Positions 13,210 to 13,403 of a DNA stretch of 13,403 nt are shown in pieces (positions within the stretch are counted from its first letter, which is position 1; each line of letters starts with the position of its first letter). The notes below the pieces were generated by a model that was given only the letters and a program-made list of their open reading frames with translations, made no database searches and was not told the origin of the DNA. The DNA lies in assembly GCA_023142835.1 (NCBI GenBank), contig JAGLIS010000042.1, forward strand, positions 1-13,403, read 5' to 3'. The DNA comes from Candidatus Pacearchaeota archaeon (GTDB lineage: Archaea; Nanobdellota; Nanobdellia; Pacearchaeales; GW2011-AR1). A program made the position numbers and the translations under genes.

Positions 13210-13217
13210 TTTATAAT
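13210..13217 (+). promoter_or_regulatory. TATA box of pyrG
   Basis: TTTATAAT is centred 25-26 bases before the pyrG ATG, giving a leaderless start. Confidence 0.6.
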
Positions 13218-13238
13218 CTATGTTGAAATTTTCTAGTC

Positions 13239-13403
13239 ATGACAAAGTATATTTTTGTTTCAGGAGGTGTAATTTCTGGGGTCGGGAAAGGTGTTGCGAC
13301 TGCTTCTATTGGACGTATTTTGAAAGAGTATGGCTATTCTGTTACGGCTGTTAAAATTGACCCCTACATTAATTATGATGCTGGGACGATGAGACCGACG
13401 GAG
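13239..13403 (+). CDS. pyrG: CTP synthase, N-terminal part (runs off the window)
   Basis: CTP synthase makes CTP from UTP with ATP and glutamine nitrogen, the last step of pyrimidine nucleotide synthesis. The 55 visible codons are the start of the synthetase domain: MTKYIFVSGGVISGVGKG, with the P-loop-like SGVGKG (the family usually has SGLGKG), then KIDPYINYDAGTMRPTE, the conserved UTP/ATP-site region (family form K.DPYlN.DaGTM.p.eHGE). The length is truncated only by the window edge. It has its own promoter, so it is probably not dependent on the Dph2 fragment upstream. Confidence 0.95.
   Translation, partial: MTKYIFVSGGVISGVGKGVATASIGRILKEYGYSVTAVKIDPYINYDAGTMRPTE

Noticed and set aside
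1..13403. CRISPR array, insertion sequence or prophage
   Set aside because: No regularly spaced repeats, no transposase or integrase, and no paired terminal inverted repeats were seen.

Overview
The window looks like an AT-rich archaeal chromosome of the small-genome DPANN type (Pacearchaeota/Woesearchaeota-like; inferred, not proven). The archaeal signs are a TruD of archaeal length, COG1161 circularly permuted GTPases, an archaeal Dph2 start, a tRNA-Tyr with the C1-G72 pair, and many surface proteins with a single C-terminal membrane anchor. At least ten start codons have a TATA-like octamer centred about 24-27 bases upstream, which fits mostly leaderless transcription. That spacing corrects several starts.

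Layout: 1-1035 is the 3' part of a membrane protein with a DUF11-like domain. Next come truD (1065-2243) and a small membrane-anchored protein (2284-2619). The 337-base gap 2620-2956 holds a candidate minus-strand small RNA. A divergent pair of surface proteins follows: a large Ig-like glycoprotein (2957-5473, minus) and a signal-peptide protein (5558-6334, plus), with a 10-bp-arm palindrome between their promoters. A reverse-order rubrerythrin (6345-6866) is probably co-transcribed with the second. Convergent to it lie a DnaQ-like exonuclease (6873-7418, minus), a small membrane protein (7503-7787) and tRNA-Tyr(GTA) (7820-7890).

From 7977 to 10604 two circularly permuted GTPase paralogues, likely ribosome-assembly factors, flank an island of about 1 kb. 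The island holds a broken PIN-domain nuclease gene and, divergent from it, a 47-aa ORF with a perfect Shine-Dalgarno sequence. Then come a membrane-anchored secreted protein (10645-11280), a DEAD-box RNA helicase (11314-12564) with a structured 5' leader, a 42-aa zinc-ribbon protein (12688-12816), a Dph2 gene cut to its first domain (12919-13188), and the start of pyrG (13239 on).

The gene set mixes RNA and translation functions (TruD, tRNA-Tyr, two assembly GTPases, DEAD-box helicase, Dph2 remnant) with cell-surface proteins. No complete undescribed multi-gene system is evident. The best leads are the PIN/47-aa island, the helicase leader, the candidate small RNA, the truncated Dph2, and a glycine-hydrophobic motif shared next to the membrane anchors of three surface proteins.
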